Below the pieces are notes generated by a model, which was not told the origin of the DNA, searched no databases, and worked only from the letters and a program-made list of their open reading frames with translations. 64,000 nucleotides of DNA from Prosthecobacter sp. (GTDB taxonomy: Bacteria > Verrucomicrobiota > Verrucomicrobiia > Verrucomicrobiales > Verrucomicrobiaceae): positions 1 through 64,000 of the forward strand of contig JAFMIR010000005.1 in the NCBI GenBank assembly GCA_017853885.1, written 5' to 3'. Made by a program: the position numbers and the translations under genes. Shown here in pieces: positions 23,793 through 33,075 of this stretch (the stretch's first letter is position 1; each line of letters begins with the position of its first letter).

Positions 23793-26492
23793 ATGAAACC
23801 GATCCTGTTCCTGCTTTTGGCCATCAGCGCCGCCGCCAATCCCATTCGCGTGCTCTACCTCGACACGTCCGGCGCCGAAACCGCCGCGCTGCATCATGCG
23901 ATGCGCGATCTCGGCCGTGATGCGATCTACTTTGATTACGCGAAAGACAAAGTGGACGCCGGTTACGACCTCGTGGTCAAAGCGGGTGATGATCTGAGCC
24001 GCGAAGCGATCCTTTCGAAGCTATCCGCCGAGCGCAAAGCGGCCTACGAGGCCTTTTTGGCCCAAAGAGAGCCCGAGCAGCGCGAAAAGCATCCGCAGGT
24101 CGCAAACTACGAGAAGCGTTCGGAGCCGCTGACCTTCCAAAAGCCGTTTTCACCCAAGGGCAGCATGGAGCGCACGCAGGTGCCGGCGGATTGCGAGTTG
24201 AAGCTCTTCGCGTCGGAGCCGGACATCGCGAAGCCCATTGCGTTCGCCTGGGATGAACGCGGTCGCTGCTGGGTCGTCGAGACCCGCGACTATCCGCACG
24301 GGGTTCAGGAGAGCGGTGAGGGCCAAGACAGCGTGAAAATCTGCGAGGACACCGATGGCGATGGCAAAGCGGACAAATTCACCGTCTTTGCCGACAAGTT
24401 GAATCTGCCCACCGGCATCGTTTTCGCTCGAAAAGGAATCATCGTCGCCGCGCCGCCGAAGTTCATCTACCTCGAGGACACGAACGGCGACGACAAAGCC
24501 GACAAACGCGAGGTCATCATGGACTGCTGGGGCATCCGCGACACGCACGCGCAGGCCAGTAACCTGCACTACGGCTTTGACAACTGGATCTATGGTTGCG
24601 TCGGCTACAGCGGCATCGAGGGCTACGTCGGCGGCAAGCAGCATCAGTTCGCCATGGGAACCTATCGTTTCAAGCCGGACGGCAGCGCGCTTGAGTTTCT
24701 GCATCAGTTCACGAATAATTCGTGGGGCCACAGCACCAACGACGCGGGCGATCAATTCGGCGGCACCGCCAATGGCGCGCCCATCTTCTTCGGCGGCATA
24801 CCCGCCACCGCCTACGCCGAAGGCAGCCGCGGCATGACCGCGAAGAAGATTAACGCCGTCGATACCGCTCACACCATCACGCCGAACTTTCGCCAAGTGG
24901 ATGTCTTCGGCGGCTACACAGCCGCCGCGGGCTCCAACTTCATCTACAGCAACGCGTTGCCAAAGCGCTTCCAAGGCATGGCCATGGTCTGCGAGCCCAC
25001 GATGAAAATCGTCGCCCTCATGGATGTGCAGCCCGACGGCGCAGGCTACAAGGCGCTCGATGCTTTCAACATCTACGCCAGCAGCGACGAATGGAACAGC
25101 CCTGTGCATGCCGAGGTCGGCCCGGATGGGGCGGTTTGGGTGGCGGATTTCCAAAACTTCATCATTCAGCACAACCCCACGCCCAGCAAAGAACGCGGCG
25201 GCTTCGTGGCCACGACGGGTGTCGGCGGCGCGCATGAGAATGATCTGCGGGATCACAGCCGCGGGCGCATTTACCGGATTGTGGCCAAAGGTGCCGCGAA
25301 GGATACGAACACGCTCTACAACCGTCTGTTGAAGCAGTGGCGTCTCGCTTCAGACACATCAGACTTATCTGAGTTGTCGGACATTCATGCCCTCTGGGTC
25401 AAACAAGCGCGTGGCACGCTCGACGCCAAAACCCACCAAGCCGCCCTCATCTCCAAAGACGCCAAACTCCGCCGCAACGCCATCCGTGCCCTTGGAGCCG
25501 ACAAAGCCGCTCAGGACCTCTTCTTCGGCTCCGGCGTCATCTCCGACCCCGATTTGAACACGCGCCTCGCCGCGTTCGTGAAGCTCTCCGACTTCCCCAC
25601 CACGCCGGAGATCCAGACGCTCGTCAAAAAGCTCGCCGCTGATCCCGTCGTCAAAAGCGACGAATGGCTCGCTGAGGCCGCGAAGATGCTCGGCAAGAAG
25701 CACAAGGCCCTGAACTACAAAGAAGGCCCCAACCTGCTCCCCAACCCCGGCTTTGAAGAACCGATCGGCACCACTTGGACGCGTCGCGACTACGGCGGCG
25801 AATCGAAGAAGAAAGGCAACGACGGCGCGCAGTGGGGCTTCGTCACCGATCCGAAGATGGTCCACAGCGGCAAACGCGCCATGCGCAGCATCACTCGCGA
25901 CGACGCCGATACCAGCCACTTCGCCGATGTGCCGCTCAAACCGAACACCGAATACCGACTCAGCGCGTGGATCAAAACGCACGCCTTCCGCGGTAAAGCC
26001 AGCCTCAACGACCACATCGGTCGCGCCGAGACTTCGCCCAAAATCAGCCGCAACCAAGACTGGACCGAAGTCGAGGTCATCTTCAACAGCAAGGACCGCA
26101 AGAAGGCCAGCATCAACCTTCTCCACGTTGGCAAAGGCGATATCTACTTCGACGACGTAAAGCTTTGCGAGCTCGTCCTCGAAAACGAAGACGACGCCTC
26201 CAAGCTCGTCGGCGATATCCAACGCGGTGAAAAAATCTTCTGGGAGCACCCCGTGGCCGCCTGCAAAAACTGCCATATACTCAAAGGTCAGGGCAGCGCT
26301 GTCGGCCCCGCGCTGGATGGCATCGCCAGCCGCAAAGACGAAGCCTACATCCTCGAAAGCCTCGTGAATCCCAACGCTAAACTTGCCGAAGGCTACACAG
26401 CCACCCCGATCAGCCCCATGCCACCGATGAACCTGATCCTGAAACCTCAGGAGTTCGCGGACGTGAAAGCGTTCATTTTGAGTTTGAAGTAG
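23793..26492 (+). CDS. PVC-type membrane-bound dehydrogenase with carbohydrate-binding-like and cytochrome c domains
   Basis: 899 aa. A signal peptide is followed by a ThuA-like start (IRVLYLDTSGAE), then the Pirellula/Verrucomicrobium-type dehydrogenase propeller (~115-490; AWDERGRCWVVETRDYPHG and HNPTPSKERGG). A short HEAT-like helical region comes next, then an inserted beta-sandwich (~650-800; LLPNPGFEEPIG to YFDDVKLCEL) resembling CBM4/9 modules. The end is a cytochrome c domain with CKNCH at 824-828. Probably a periplasmic redox enzyme tethered to carbohydrate; the substrate is unknown. The ATG at 23781 is an alternative start. Confidence 0.87.
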   Translation: MKPILFLLLAISAAANPIRVLYLDTSGAETAALHHAMRDLGRDAIYFDYAKDKVDAGYDLVVKAGDDLSREAILSKLSAERKAAYEAFLAQREPEQREKHPQVANYEKRSEPLTFQKPFSPKGSMERTQVPADCELKLFASEPDIAKPIAFAWDERGRCWVVETRDYPHGVQESGEGQDSVKICEDTDGDGKADKFTVFADKLNLPTGIVFARKGIIVAAPPKFIYLEDTNGDDKADKREVIMDCWGIRDTHAQASNLHYGFDNWIYGCVGYSGIEGYVGGKQHQFAMGTYRFKPDGSALEFLHQFTNNSWGHSTNDAGDQFGGTANGAPIFFGGIPATAYAEGSRGMTAKKINAVDTAHTITPNFRQVDVFGGYTAAAGSNFIYSNALPKRFQGMAMVCEPTMKIVALMDVQPDGAGYKALDAFNIYASSDEWNSPVHAEVGPDGAVWVADFQNFIIQHNPTPSKERGGFVATTGVGGAHENDLRDHSRGRIYRIVAKGAAKDTNTLYNRLLKQWRLASDTSDLSELSDIHALWVKQARGTLDAKTHQAALISKDAKLRRNAIRALGADKAAQDLFFGSGVISDPDLNTRLAAFVKLSDFPTTPEIQTLVKKLAADPVVKSDEWLAEAAKMLGKKHKALNYKEGPNLLPNPGFEEPIGTTWTRRDYGGESKKKGNDGAQWGFVTDPKMVHSGKRAMRSITRDDADTSHFADVPLKPNTEYRLSAWIKTHAFRGKASLNDHIGRAETSPKISRNQDWTEVEVIFNSKDRKKASINLLHVGKGDIYFDDVKLCELVLENEDDASKLVGDIQRGEKIFWEHPVAACKNCHILKGQGSAVGPALDGIASRKDEAYILESLVNPNAKLAEGYTATPISPMPPMNLILKPQEFADVKAFILSLK

Positions 26493-26619
26493 CTTGGGCT
26501 GTGACGGGTGTTTGGCTTGTTGACCCTTTGCGCGGAGAAGCAAACAGGCATTCGTCTCAGACTCTTGTGACAAAACGGGGCAGGCTTGCATGCCCGGATA
26601 GGTGCGGCTAGGTCCCGCT

Positions 26620-27258
26620 ATGCGCATTTTGATCACTGCAGGACCGACACGAGAGGCTCTCGATCCAGTTCGGTATCTATCAAACCGGTCTTCGGGGCGG
26701 ATGGGATACGCGCTTGCGGAGGCGGCGGTGGAGGTGGGGCATGAGGTGGTGCTGGTTTCGGGGCCGGTGAGCTTGGCGAAGCCCGCGGGCGTGGAATTCA
26801 TCGCGGTGGAATCGGCAAGGCAGATGTTTGAGGTGGTTCAAAAGAGCCTAGCGGCATGTGATGCGGCCATTTTCGCGGCTGCGGTGGCAGATTACCGGCC
26901 GATGAGTGTTTCGGAGCAGAAGATCAAGAAGACCGGCAAGAGACTGGTTTTGGAACTGGAGCGCACGGAGGACATTTTGGGCTCAGCAAGGTCGGTATTT
27001 GGGTTTCGCGGTGTTTTAGCGGGTTTTGCGGCGGAGTCGGAAAATCTCGTCGAGCACGCCCGCGAGAAACTGGAGCGCAAGGGCTGTGATGTGATCATCG
27101 CAAACGACATCACGCAGCAGGGCATCGGGTTTGACAGTGTGGAAAACGCCGTCACCCTTTGCCTTCCCGGTGGCCGAACGAAAAGTCTGCTCCGGCAGCC
27201 CAAAACCCAGCTCGCGCGTGCTTTGCTCGCCGAGATTTTGCACCTGAAGAAATCGTGA
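26620..27258 (+). CDS. coaB: Phosphopantothenate-cysteine ligase (CoaB domain only)
   Basis: 212 aa. ILITAGPTREALDPVRYLSNRSSGRMG is split here as ITAGPTREALDPVRYLSN then RSSGRMG, the classic CoaB nucleotide-binding start. AAAVADYRP and IKKTG mark the substrate region, and ANDITQQGIGFDS matches the end of the family core. It joins 4-phosphopantothenate to Cys in coenzyme A synthesis. In most bacteria CoaB is fused to the flavoprotein decarboxylase CoaC; here the CoaC half is absent, so it must be encoded elsewhere. The start at 26620 gives the standard N-terminus. Confidence 0.9.
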   Translation: MRILITAGPTREALDPVRYLSNRSSGRMGYALAEAAVEVGHEVVLVSGPVSLAKPAGVEFIAVESARQMFEVVQKSLAACDAAIFAAAVADYRPMSVSEQKIKKTGKRLVLELERTEDILGSARSVFGFRGVLAGFAAESENLVEHAREKLERKGCDVIIANDITQQGIGFDSVENAVTLCLPGGRTKSLLRQPKTQLARALLAEILHLKKS

Positions 27259-28022
27259 ACGACCTCCAAGCCCTCCTTGCCACCGCCACTGAAGCCGCGC
27301 ATGCCGCGGGTGAACTTATCCAGACGAACTTTGGCTCCGAACTCACGGTGAATGAGATGCAACGGCATGATATCAAGCTGGAGCTGGATGTGCGCAGCCA
27401 GAAGTTGATCACGGAGATGATCCTAGCGAAGTTCCCTGAGCATGCGATCCTCGGTGAGGAAGGTGGCGACACAGGAGGCGATGGTCCCATCGAGTGGATC
27501 GTGGACCCGATCGATGGCACGGTGAATTTCTTCTTCGGCATCCCTCACTTCTGCGTGTCCATCGCCGCCCGCGAGCGGGACTCGAAGAAGCTACTCATTG
27601 GCGTAATCTTTGACCCAATGCAGAAAGAGACTTTCAGCGTGATGGCCGGCAGTACGACGCTGCTCAATGGCAAGCCGGTGAAGTGCAGCGACCGCGCGGA
27701 GATGCGCGAGGCCGTGGTGACGGTCGGCTTTTCGAAGAGCAAGGAGGCGCTCGATCTGGGTTTTGAGCGCTACAAACGCATCGCCTACGAAGTGCGTAAA
27801 ACGCGCATGCTGGGCAGTGCCGCGCTAGCAATGGCCTACATCGCCTGCGGTCGCCTCGACGCTTACATTGAGGAGCAGATCAGCCTTTGGGATATTGCTG
27901 CAGGCCAGTTGATGGTGGAAAGCGGCGGCGGCAAGGTGATGACGAAACCGAGCACGACGAAACCTGGCACAATGTTCATCTGCGCGACCAACGGTAAGCT
28001 CGGCATCGAGAGCTACCTGTAG
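27255..28022 (+). CDS. Inositol monophosphatase family protein
   Basis: 255 aa from a GTG at 27255 that overlaps the coaB stop (GTGA). Motifs: LGEEGGD (metal Glu), IVDPIDGTVNFFFG (DPxDGT), MLGSAALAMAYIACGRLDAY and LWDIAAGQLMVESGG (WDxAAG). These Mg-dependent enzymes dephosphorylate inositol-1-phosphate, histidinol phosphate or adenosine bisphosphates; I cannot tell which. Translational coupling with coaB is likely. Confidence 0.9.
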   Translation: MNDLQALLATATEAAHAAGELIQTNFGSELTVNEMQRHDIKLELDVRSQKLITEMILAKFPEHAILGEEGGDTGGDGPIEWIVDPIDGTVNFFFGIPHFCVSIAARERDSKKLLIGVIFDPMQKETFSVMAGSTTLLNGKPVKCSDRAEMREAVVTVGFSKSKEALDLGFERYKRIAYEVRKTRMLGSAALAMAYIACGRLDAYIEEQISLWDIAAGQLMVESGGGKVMTKPSTTKPGTMFICATNGKLGIESYL

Positions 28023-28030
28023 CCTCTGCT

Positions 28031-29290
28031 TCAACGTATCTCGATGGGCCTGACGAGTGCAAGGTGTTTTTGGACCCATACAAGGCCGAAGAAAAACTTT
28101 AGCCGCCACCAAGTGGCGAAGCTCATCTCAGGCCGACCGGCGAGTACGCAATTGATGGCGCAGACCATACGGAACATGTTGTTCGGCTGGAAGAAGAGCT
28201 GAGCGAAGTGATTTGTGTAAAACTTTTCGATGAACTGCCAGAAGCGCCCTACGTGTTTTCGCGTGCTCCATTCGTAGCGCTTCATGGCAAAGGTCATCGT
28301 GCGGCCGGCCTTGAGTGCTTCGTCCACCACGCGGGCACCCTTTTGAGCGCTGTGCATCGCCAGCATCACACCGCTAGAGAAGATGGGATCGATGAAACCC
28401 GCCGCATCTCCCACGCGAACGACGCGGTTAGAGACGAGCTTCCGGTTCGTGTAAGAGAAATCGCTCAGCACGTGACCCTGCGTGATCGCTTTGGCGTTCA
28501 TCATGCGGTCACGCACGGCGGCGGTGGTGGTCACAGCATCATCAAACACGGCCTGCGGATCCTGCTGGAGCTCTTTGAAGTCATTCAAATCGAGTACGAG
28601 GCCGACGCTGACCTTGTCATTCTCCAGCGGTATCATCCAGAACCACGAGTTCTTCCGCCGCACGATGAGGATGTCGCCCTTTTCCTCGCCCTCGGTCATG
28701 ACCACGCCGCTGTAATGGCCGAAGATGGCGATCTTTTTATGGCCGGGGTAGTATTCGCGCAGCTTCTCGCGATTCGCGGTGAAGTTGTTTAAGCCGCTGG
28801 CATCGACGAGGAAGGCCGCGCTGACCTCCTGCTCGCAGCCATCTTTGGCCTTCACACGGATGGTGACGCGGTCTTGGGTGACGTGATGGCTCGTGACGAG
28901 GGTTTCCTCACGCACCTCGGCACCAAGATGCTCGGCATGGCGAAGCAGAATGTTGTCAAATCTGGCTCGTTCGACCTGGATGGCTTCAGGAAACTCGGTG
29001 AAGGAGCCTCGGGAAAAGTTCAACCGCGTGTGCATCGAGCCATCCCCCATCCAGAATTGAGCCCCGCTTTTTTTCATGAAACCTGCGGCTTGGATCTGAT
29101 GCCACACACCGAGCTCATCGAAGATGGGGCGGTTGTAGGGCAGGAGGGACTCGCCAATGTGAAAGCGCGGAAACTTCTCCTTTTCGAGCACGAGCACCTT
29201 CCGGCCGGCCTGGCGCAGCGTCATGGCCGCCGTGGCTCCAGCGGGGCCGCCGCCAATGATGATGGCATCGTAATCGGTTTGCATGGGCAT
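28031..29290 (-). CDS. FAD-dependent oxidoreductase, flavin halogenase-like
   Basis: 419 aa. DAIIIGGGPAGATAAMTL at the N-terminus is the FAD-binding loop, followed by EKEKFPRFHIGESLLP, which is typical of CmlS/PltA-type flavin enzymes. A WxWxIP motif (SWFWMIPL), the halogenase signature, is present, as is the later RVGDAAGFIDPIFSSGV. The product may be a halogenase or a related geranylgeranyl-reductase-like enzyme. No polyketide or pigment cluster is adjacent. Start at 29290 (MPMQTD) or 29284. Confidence 0.82.
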   Translation of the reverse strand: MPMQTDYDAIIIGGGPAGATAAMTLRQAGRKVLVLEKEKFPRFHIGESLLPYNRPIFDELGVWHQIQAAGFMKKSGAQFWMGDGSMHTRLNFSRGSFTEFPEAIQVERARFDNILLRHAEHLGAEVREETLVTSHHVTQDRVTIRVKAKDGCEQEVSAAFLVDASGLNNFTANREKLREYYPGHKKIAIFGHYSGVVMTEGEEKGDILIVRRKNSWFWMIPLENDKVSVGLVLDLNDFKELQQDPQAVFDDAVTTTAAVRDRMMNAKAITQGHVLSDFSYTNRKLVSNRVVRVGDAAGFIDPIFSSGVMLAMHSAQKGARVVDEALKAGRTMTFAMKRYEWSTRKHVGRFWQFIEKFYTNHFAQLFFQPNNMFRMVCAINCVLAGRPEMSFATWWRLKFFFGLVWVQKHLALVRPIEIR

Positions 29291-29389
29291 GATGGATGAA
29301 GTGCCCTTTTTAGCCGCCGCGGCAAGGGCGGAAATGCGAAGTGCTGCGCATGGCTTGCGAGTCGTGACGTGCAGGGCTACGTCCGCTGC

Positions 29390-30271
29390 ATGGCCCCGGA
29401 TTTCTCCTCTCGCGTCGCAGGTATGCTGCATGGCAGTTTCATCGCCGAAGCTCTCTCGCTCGGTGTGCATTGGATTTATGATCCCGAGGTCATCGTGCGG
29501 CGTCACGGGCGGGTGACCGGCTACCACGCTCCCGGCGCGGACTCGTATCATCCTCGCAAACAAGCCGGCGAGCAGGGCCATGCCGGAGATCAAGCGCTGC
29601 GCCTGCTAGCGTTTCTTCAGCGCGAGCGTCGGTGGGATGCCGCGGCGTTCCTCGCGGACTGGCAGGCGATGTGGCCGACCTACGATGACTACGTGGACAA
29701 GGCCACGAAGGGCACGCTGGCGAATCTGCAAGCCGGTGCCGCGCCTGCGACGAGCGGTGCGGTCTCGGACGAGCTCGCGGGGCCGGCCCGCATCGCTCCG
29801 CTGATGGCGTTTTTTGCCGAGAAGCCCGAATCAGAGGCCGTGGCGGCTGCGATCGAGCAAACGATCCTCACACATCGCTCGCCGGAGACCATCGAGTGTG
29901 CCGAATTCCTCGCCCGGGCCACGCACCGGCTTTTGCATGGCGCGGAGCTTCCGGAGGTGATCGCTCAAACGGCTCCGAAATGGGCTCTCGATGCCGCGGC
30001 GGCCGCTCAAGGCCCCGATGCCATCGGCAAGCTCGGACGTGCCTGTCCCATTCCGCAGGCTCTTCCGGCTGTTTTGTGGCTGGTGAAGCATCACGGGCAT
30101 GACTTCGAGCTCGCCAGCATCGAAAACGCCATGGCCGGCGGCGACAACTGCGCTCGTGCGCTCGTCCTCGGCATGCTGCTCGGCGCTGCGCACGGCCTGG
30201 AAGCGATTCCGAGGCCGTGGTGTGAGGCGTTGAAGGCCCGCAAGGCCTTGCAGCGCTTCATCGAGGCTTGA
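29390..30271 (+). CDS. ADP-ribosylglycohydrolase family protein
   Basis: 293 aa from the ATG at 29390. The core pattern is VAGMLHGSFIAEALSLGVHW at the N-terminus, DQALRLLAFLQ, and the metal-site AGGDNCARALVLGMLLGAAHG near the C-terminus. The family usually has a GDxxG variant and removes ADP-ribose from proteins or small molecules; substitutions at the metal-binding acids here could mean altered activity. Divergent from the flavin oxidoreductase gene with a ~100-base gap. Confidence 0.85.
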   Translation: MAPDFSSRVAGMLHGSFIAEALSLGVHWIYDPEVIVRRHGRVTGYHAPGADSYHPRKQAGEQGHAGDQALRLLAFLQRERRWDAAAFLADWQAMWPTYDDYVDKATKGTLANLQAGAAPATSGAVSDELAGPARIAPLMAFFAEKPESEAVAAAIEQTILTHRSPETIECAEFLARATHRLLHGAELPEVIAQTAPKWALDAAAAAQGPDAIGKLGRACPIPQALPAVLWLVKHHGHDFELASIENAMAGGDNCARALVLGMLLGAAHGLEAIPRPWCEALKARKALQRFIEA

Positions 30272-30502
30272 TCAAGCCCACCACTTGATTACCGCCCACA
30301 CGATCAGCAGCACGAGGATGATACAGGAAACGACGATCGTGAGGTGTCGCAACCATCGCCGGCCCTCCCGGTCCATCCTCGACTCACCGAGGCGTGATCC
30401 CTGTGTCATGTACTCCTGCGCACTGTGAACGAGCCCGCACAGCTCCAGCAAGGCCGCGCCGAGGCGGATGAAAAATTCGACGATGCTGGAGTCGATGGGC
30501 AT
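30272..30502 (-). CDS. Small membrane protein (76 aa), unknown
   Basis: From the ATG at 30502. The N-terminal 50 residues are amphipathic and charged, and a single C-terminal membrane helix (VVSCIILVLLIVWAVIKWW) ends the protein. It sits 7 bases after the stop of the PQQ propeller gene on the same strand and is probably co-transcribed with it. I do not recognise a family. Confidence 0.6.
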   Translation of the reverse strand: MPIDSSIVEFFIRLGAALLELCGLVHSAQEYMTQGSRLGESRMDREGRRWLRHLTIVVSCIILVLLIVWAVIKWWA

Positions 30503-30509
30503 GAGGCGG

Positions 30510-31754
30510 TCACTTCTTGATCCGATACAGATTCCCCTCCGTGCGGATGAGGAGATCGGACCCAATGACCGCATACGAGGCCAAGCTGCGCTCGGCGAGA
30601 TCATTTTGCGCCAGGATTTGGAATTGCTTGCCGGGCTTCACGACGACGCCGAGGCCCTTTTCATCCTGCAGATACAGTTTGCCATCGGCGGCCAGCAGCG
30701 AGGCGGAGATGGGGCCAGTGCAGCGTTCGGAGTAATGCACCTGCCCGCTTTTCGCATCGACGCAGCTCAGGATGCCGTTGTCTGCCACGAAGTAGAGTTC
30801 ATCACCGATGACGGCCATGCTCGGATTGTGTGGCGCGGCCTTCTCGATCTTCCATGCGATGTGCGTGGTGGTGACATCGCCTTTGCCGTCCACCTTGAGG
30901 GCATAGAGCACGGGCTTGTCATAGCCGCTGGATAGGAAGATCATGCCGTGGGCATAAACCGGGCGCGGCACCACGCTGTAACCTTGGTCATAGTAGCAGC
31001 GCCAGATTTCCTCGCCGGTCTTTGGATTGAGGGCGTTGACCACGCCGCTGCCGGGTGTGATGAGCTGCTTCTGGCCGCTCACGTCGATGATCAATGGCGT
31101 GCAGAAGGAGAATTTCTTCTTCGCATCGGACTGGCGGGCGAAGGCCCAGCGCTGCTGGCCGGTGGCTTTGTCGAGCGCGATGACCTTGGGCTCCGTCTCG
31201 GCATCGGCGGAGAAGATGAGCAGGTCCTCAAAGAGCACCGGGCTGCCGCCATTCCCATGCACGGGCGAGTAGGCGAAGGCTTGCGTGGCCCATGCGGCCT
31301 GGCCATTTGCGGCATTCAGGCATGCGGTGCCTAGGTGTCCGAAGTGGATGTAGAGCTTACCATCTTCATAAACTGGCGTGGGGCTGGCGTGACTGTTCTT
31401 GCGATGGGCTCGCGGGGTCTTGGCCTGAAAAAGCTCCACGTCCCACACGGTCTTGCCGGTGGTCGCATCGAGTGCGAGGGCTCGCAGCGAGCGGTCGGCG
31501 GTGGCTTCCTCTTTGCCGCTGAGAGAAACGGCGCTTGTCAAAAAGATGCGGTCGCCAACGACCACCGGTGAGGACCAGCCCACGCCTGCAACGGCTGTTT
31601 TCCACGCGATGTGCGAGGTGGGACTCCATGTCAGGGGCAGGTTCGTGGCATCCGAGTGGCCTTGGGCATCAGGGCCTCGAAATTCGGGCCAGTCAGCGGC
31701 AGGCAAGGTGGCGGACGTGAGAGAGAGTGAGAGGAAAAGAAGGCGGTTGACCAT
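30510..31754 (-). CDS. Secreted PQQ-binding-like beta-propeller protein (second copy)
   Basis: 414 aa from the ATG at 31754, with a signal peptide (RLLFLSLSLTSATLPA). DWPEFRGPDAQGHSD is the typical start of this planctomycete/verrucomicrobial propeller family. Blade motifs include ALDATTGKTVWDVEL, YIHFGHLGTACLNAANGQ and ALNPKTGEEIWRC. It is clearly paralogous to the 6732-8039 protein. The divergent neighbour is ilvC. Confidence 0.85.
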   Translation of the reverse strand: MVNRLLFLSLSLTSATLPAADWPEFRGPDAQGHSDATNLPLTWSPTSHIAWKTAVAGVGWSSPVVVGDRIFLTSAVSLSGKEEATADRSLRALALDATTGKTVWDVELFQAKTPRAHRKNSHASPTPVYEDGKLYIHFGHLGTACLNAANGQAAWATQAFAYSPVHGNGGSPVLFEDLLIFSADAETEPKVIALDKATGQQRWAFARQSDAKKKFSFCTPLIIDVSGQKQLITPGSGVVNALNPKTGEEIWRCYYDQGYSVVPRPVYAHGMIFLSSGYDKPVLYALKVDGKGDVTTTHIAWKIEKAAPHNPSMAVIGDELYFVADNGILSCVDAKSGQVHYSERCTGPISASLLAADGKLYLQDEKGLGVVVKPGKQFQILAQNDLAERSLASYAVIGSDLLIRTEGNLYRIKK

Positions 31755-31819
31755 AGATGCCACATAGAACGAACATCGTGGGCTGGATTTCTCCGGCTTC
31801 CGTGCCGGGAAAAAGCCGT

Positions 31820-31848
31820 TTGACCCCTTGGGGGCCATGAACCACTAT
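31820..31848 (+). promoter_or_regulatory. Candidate sigma70 promoter for ilvC
   Basis: TTGACC (31820-31825), a 17-base spacer and CACTAT (31843-31848) precede the ilvC ATG by about 30 bases. The -35 box is strong and the -10 box weak. Confidence 0.35.
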
Positions 31849-31878
31849 CGCCGCCCTCTTAAACTAGACCACACATTA

Positions 31879-32907
31879 ATGCCCGCCAAAATCTACACTG
31901 AAAAAGACGCGAGCCTCGCTCCCCTCAAAGGCAAGACTTGCGCTGTCATCGGCTTCGGCTCCCAAGGCCACGCCCACGCCCTGAACCTCAAGGAGAGCGG
32001 CGTCAAAGTCGTCATCGGCCTTTATCCTGGCTCCAAAAGCCGTGCCGTGGCTGAAGAAAAGGGCCTCAAGGTCATGGATACCGCTGACGCGGTGAAAGTG
32101 GCGGACGTCATCTTTGTTGCCGTGCCCGACACCAAAATCGGCGGCGTTTACAAGAAGGACATCGCCCCGCATCTTGCGAAGGGCAAGACGCTCCTCTTTT
32201 CTCACGGCTTCGCTATTCTCTACAAGACTGTCGTCCCGCCGAAGAACGTGAATGTCATCATGGTGGCACCGAAAGGTCCTGGGCACATCGTCCGTCGCCA
32301 GTACACCGAAGGCAAGGGCGTCCCCTCTTTGATCGCCATTCACCAGAATGCCGACAAGCAAGCCAAGAAGATCGCTCTCGCCTGGGCGCATGGCATCGGC
32401 GGCACCCGCGGCGGTGTCATCGAGACCACCTTCAAGGAAGAAACCGAAACCGACCTCTTCGGCGAGCAGACCGTCCTTTGCGGTGGTGCCAGCGCTCTTG
32501 TCCAGGCCGGCTTTGAAGTGCTCACCGAGGCTGGCTACAGCCCTGAGATGGCCTACTTCGAGTGCTTGCACGAATTGAAGCTCATCGTCGATCTCATGAA
32601 CGAGTCCGGCATCGCTGGCATGCGCTTCTCCATTTCGGAGACCGCCAAGTGGGGCGACGTCAAAGTCGGTCCGAAGATCATCGACAAGTCTGTCAAGAAG
32701 CGCATGAAAGCCGCGCTGAAGGACATCCAGACCGGCAAGTTCGCCAAGGAATGGATCAAGGAGACCGAAACCGGCTACAAGACCTTCAACAAGCTGCTCA
32801 AAGCTGGCGAGAAGCACTCGATCGAAAAGACCGGCGCCCGCCTCCGCAGCCTCATGCCCTGGATCAAGAAGCGCGACATCAAAGGCGCGCAGGCCAGCTA
32901 CGCGTGA
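31879..32907 (+). CDS. ilvC: Ketol-acid reductoisomerase
   Basis: 342 aa from the ATG at 31879 ([11 protein letters not shown]). The NADPH loop [12 protein letters not shown] lies at 25-36, followed by [14 protein letters not shown] and the metal-binding [14 protein letters not shown] and [15 protein letters not shown] blocks. It performs the isomeroreduction step of valine, leucine and isoleucine synthesis. Length is that of class I enzymes. No other ilv/leu genes are adjacent; a strong terminator follows, so it is probably monocistronic. Confidence 0.96.
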   Translation: MPAKIYTEKDASLAPLKGKTCAVIGFGSQGHAHALNLKESGVKVVIGLYPGSKSRAVAEEKGLKVMDTADAVKVADVIFVAVPDTKIGGVYKKDIAPHLAKGKTLLFSHGFAILYKTVVPPKNVNVIMVAPKGPGHIVRRQYTEGKGVPSLIAIHQNADKQAKKIALAWAHGIGGTRGGVIETTFKEETETDLFGEQTVLCGGASALVQAGFEVLTEAGYSPEMAYFECLHELKLIVDLMNESGIAGMRFSISETAKWGDVKVGPKIIDKSVKKRMKAALKDIQTGKFAKEWIKETETGYKTFNKLLKAGEKHSIEKTGARLRSLMPWIKKRDIKGAQASYA

Positions 32908-32931
32908 TTTGATTCATAGCGAGCCTCACCC

Positions 32932-32965
32932 AAACGCGGGCCGGAAACGGCCCGCGTTTTTTGTT
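32932..32965 (+). terminator. Rho-independent terminator of ilvC
   Basis: A 12-bp stem, AAACGCGGGCCG (32932-32943) and its complement (32948-32959), capped by a GAAA tetraloop and followed by TTTTTTG. Confidence 0.92.
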
Positions 32966-33015
32966 TCGACCCATGTTGTGGGCTTTTGACCAGCGCATGT
33001 CCCGTTGACGAATCC

Positions 33016-33045
33016 TTGACCTCGCCATCGCATCCCGCGTAAACT
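33016..33045 (+). promoter_or_regulatory. Candidate sigma70 promoter for the Tat-Gfo/Idh/MocA gene
   Basis: TTGACC (33016-33021), an 18-base spacer and TAAACT (33040-33045) lie 31 bases before the ATG at 33076. Partial match only. Confidence 0.35.
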
Positions 33046-33075
33046 TCATCTCTTCCATGCCGTTAATCCCCGCCC

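Noticed and set aside
24150..25256. 368-codon open frame on the minus strand
   Set aside because: Lies fully antisense to the haem dehydrogenase, with a composition typical of a GC-rich shadow frame and no recognisable domain.
25365..26801. 478-codon open frame on the minus strand
   Set aside because: Antisense to the dehydrogenase and coaB; Val/Phe/Gly-rich shadow translation without motifs.
31876..32817. 313-codon open frame on the minus strand
   Set aside because: Antisense to ilvC, which is certain.
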